Below are positions 6,578-6,704 of a stretch of 6,704 nucleotides of DNA, in pieces. The DNA is from Flavobacterium sp. Lineage in GTDB: Bacteria; Bacteroidota; Bacteroidia; Flavobacteriales; Flavobacteriaceae. A program made the position numbers and the translations under genes. Where the stretch lies: the NCBI GenBank assembly GCA_030682755.1, contig JAUXNR010000008.1, positions 1-6,704 on the forward strand, given 5' to 3'. The notes under the pieces were generated by a model. That model ran no database searches. It was not told the DNA's origin and saw only the letters and a list, made by a program, of their open reading frames with translations. The stretch's first letter is position 1; each line of letters begins with the position of its first letter.

Positions 6578-6704
6578 TTACAATTTTATCAATAAAAAAA
6601 TTCTTAAAAAATACGCAATTTTAATTTCGATTTTTTATAATATTGGAAACATTTATCTCTAAAAAATTAAACTATTAGACCAGAGGTTTGAATTTTTTAT
6701 TGAA

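Larger units (their letters stand above)
6487..6704. other. AT-rich upstream region of the surface-protein gene, no gene recognised
   Basis: This 218-base stretch to the right edge holds the candidate promoter and palindrome, and otherwise only AT-rich sequence. No Shine-Dalgarno-like sequence stands out before the ATG at 6486, which is usual for Bacteroidota. At the extreme right the minus strand could encode a short C-terminal tail (FNKKFKPLV, stop at 6675-6677) of a neighbouring gene, but nine residues are too few to support a call. Confidence 0.4.

Noticed and set aside
6675..6704. Possible C-terminal tail (FNKKFKPLV, then stop) of a further minus-strand gene entering from the right
   Set aside because: Only nine residues are visible, and stop-ended stretches of this length are common by chance; the next bases beyond the window would decide it.

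Overview
The window looks like chromosomal DNA of a member of the Bacteroidota, most likely Flavobacteriia (Flavobacterium-like). The DNA is AT-rich, Shine-Dalgarno sequences are not evident, and the long minus-strand gene ends in a gliding-motility/type B type IX secretion (T9SS) C-terminal domain, which is characteristic of this phylum. The assignment rests on recognising protein families by eye; no search was run.

Left half (1-3088, plus strand): three codirectional genes, the visible end of a cell-surface polysaccharide cluster. First comes the C-terminal tail of a YfhO-family multi-pass membrane protein, cut by the window edge. Next is a 433-residue GT-B fold glycosyltransferase (family 4-like) whose only usable upstream start is TTG. 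Last is a 489-residue polytopic membrane protein of the Wzx/oligosaccharide flippase type. The gaps are 20 and 69 bases and both contain low-complexity, imperfectly repeated AT-rich sequence. The likely division of labour is cytoplasmic assembly of a lipid-linked glycan by the glycosyltransferase, export by the flippase, and sugar modification or transfer at the membrane by the YfhO-like protein. The substrate cannot be read from the sequence.

Right half (3223-6486, minus strand): one large gene for a secreted 1087-residue modular surface protein. Its modules are a signal peptide, seven propeller-type repeats (probably one seven-bladed beta-propeller), four Ig-like repeats with strictly conserved Cys/Trp spacing, a Flavobacterium-type linker module, an Ig/PKD-like module, a SprB-like module and a type B T9SS sorting domain. 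It converges on the polysaccharide operon across a 134-base gap and is an independent transcription unit. Its 218-base upstream region holds a candidate Bacteroidota -7 box beside a perfect 16-base palindrome.

No RNA genes, CRISPR arrays, insertion sequences or phage genes were seen. I see no convincing undescribed system. The points most worth checking are the anomalous start of the glycosyltransferase, the palindrome at the surface-protein promoter, and the very regular repeat architecture of the surface protein.
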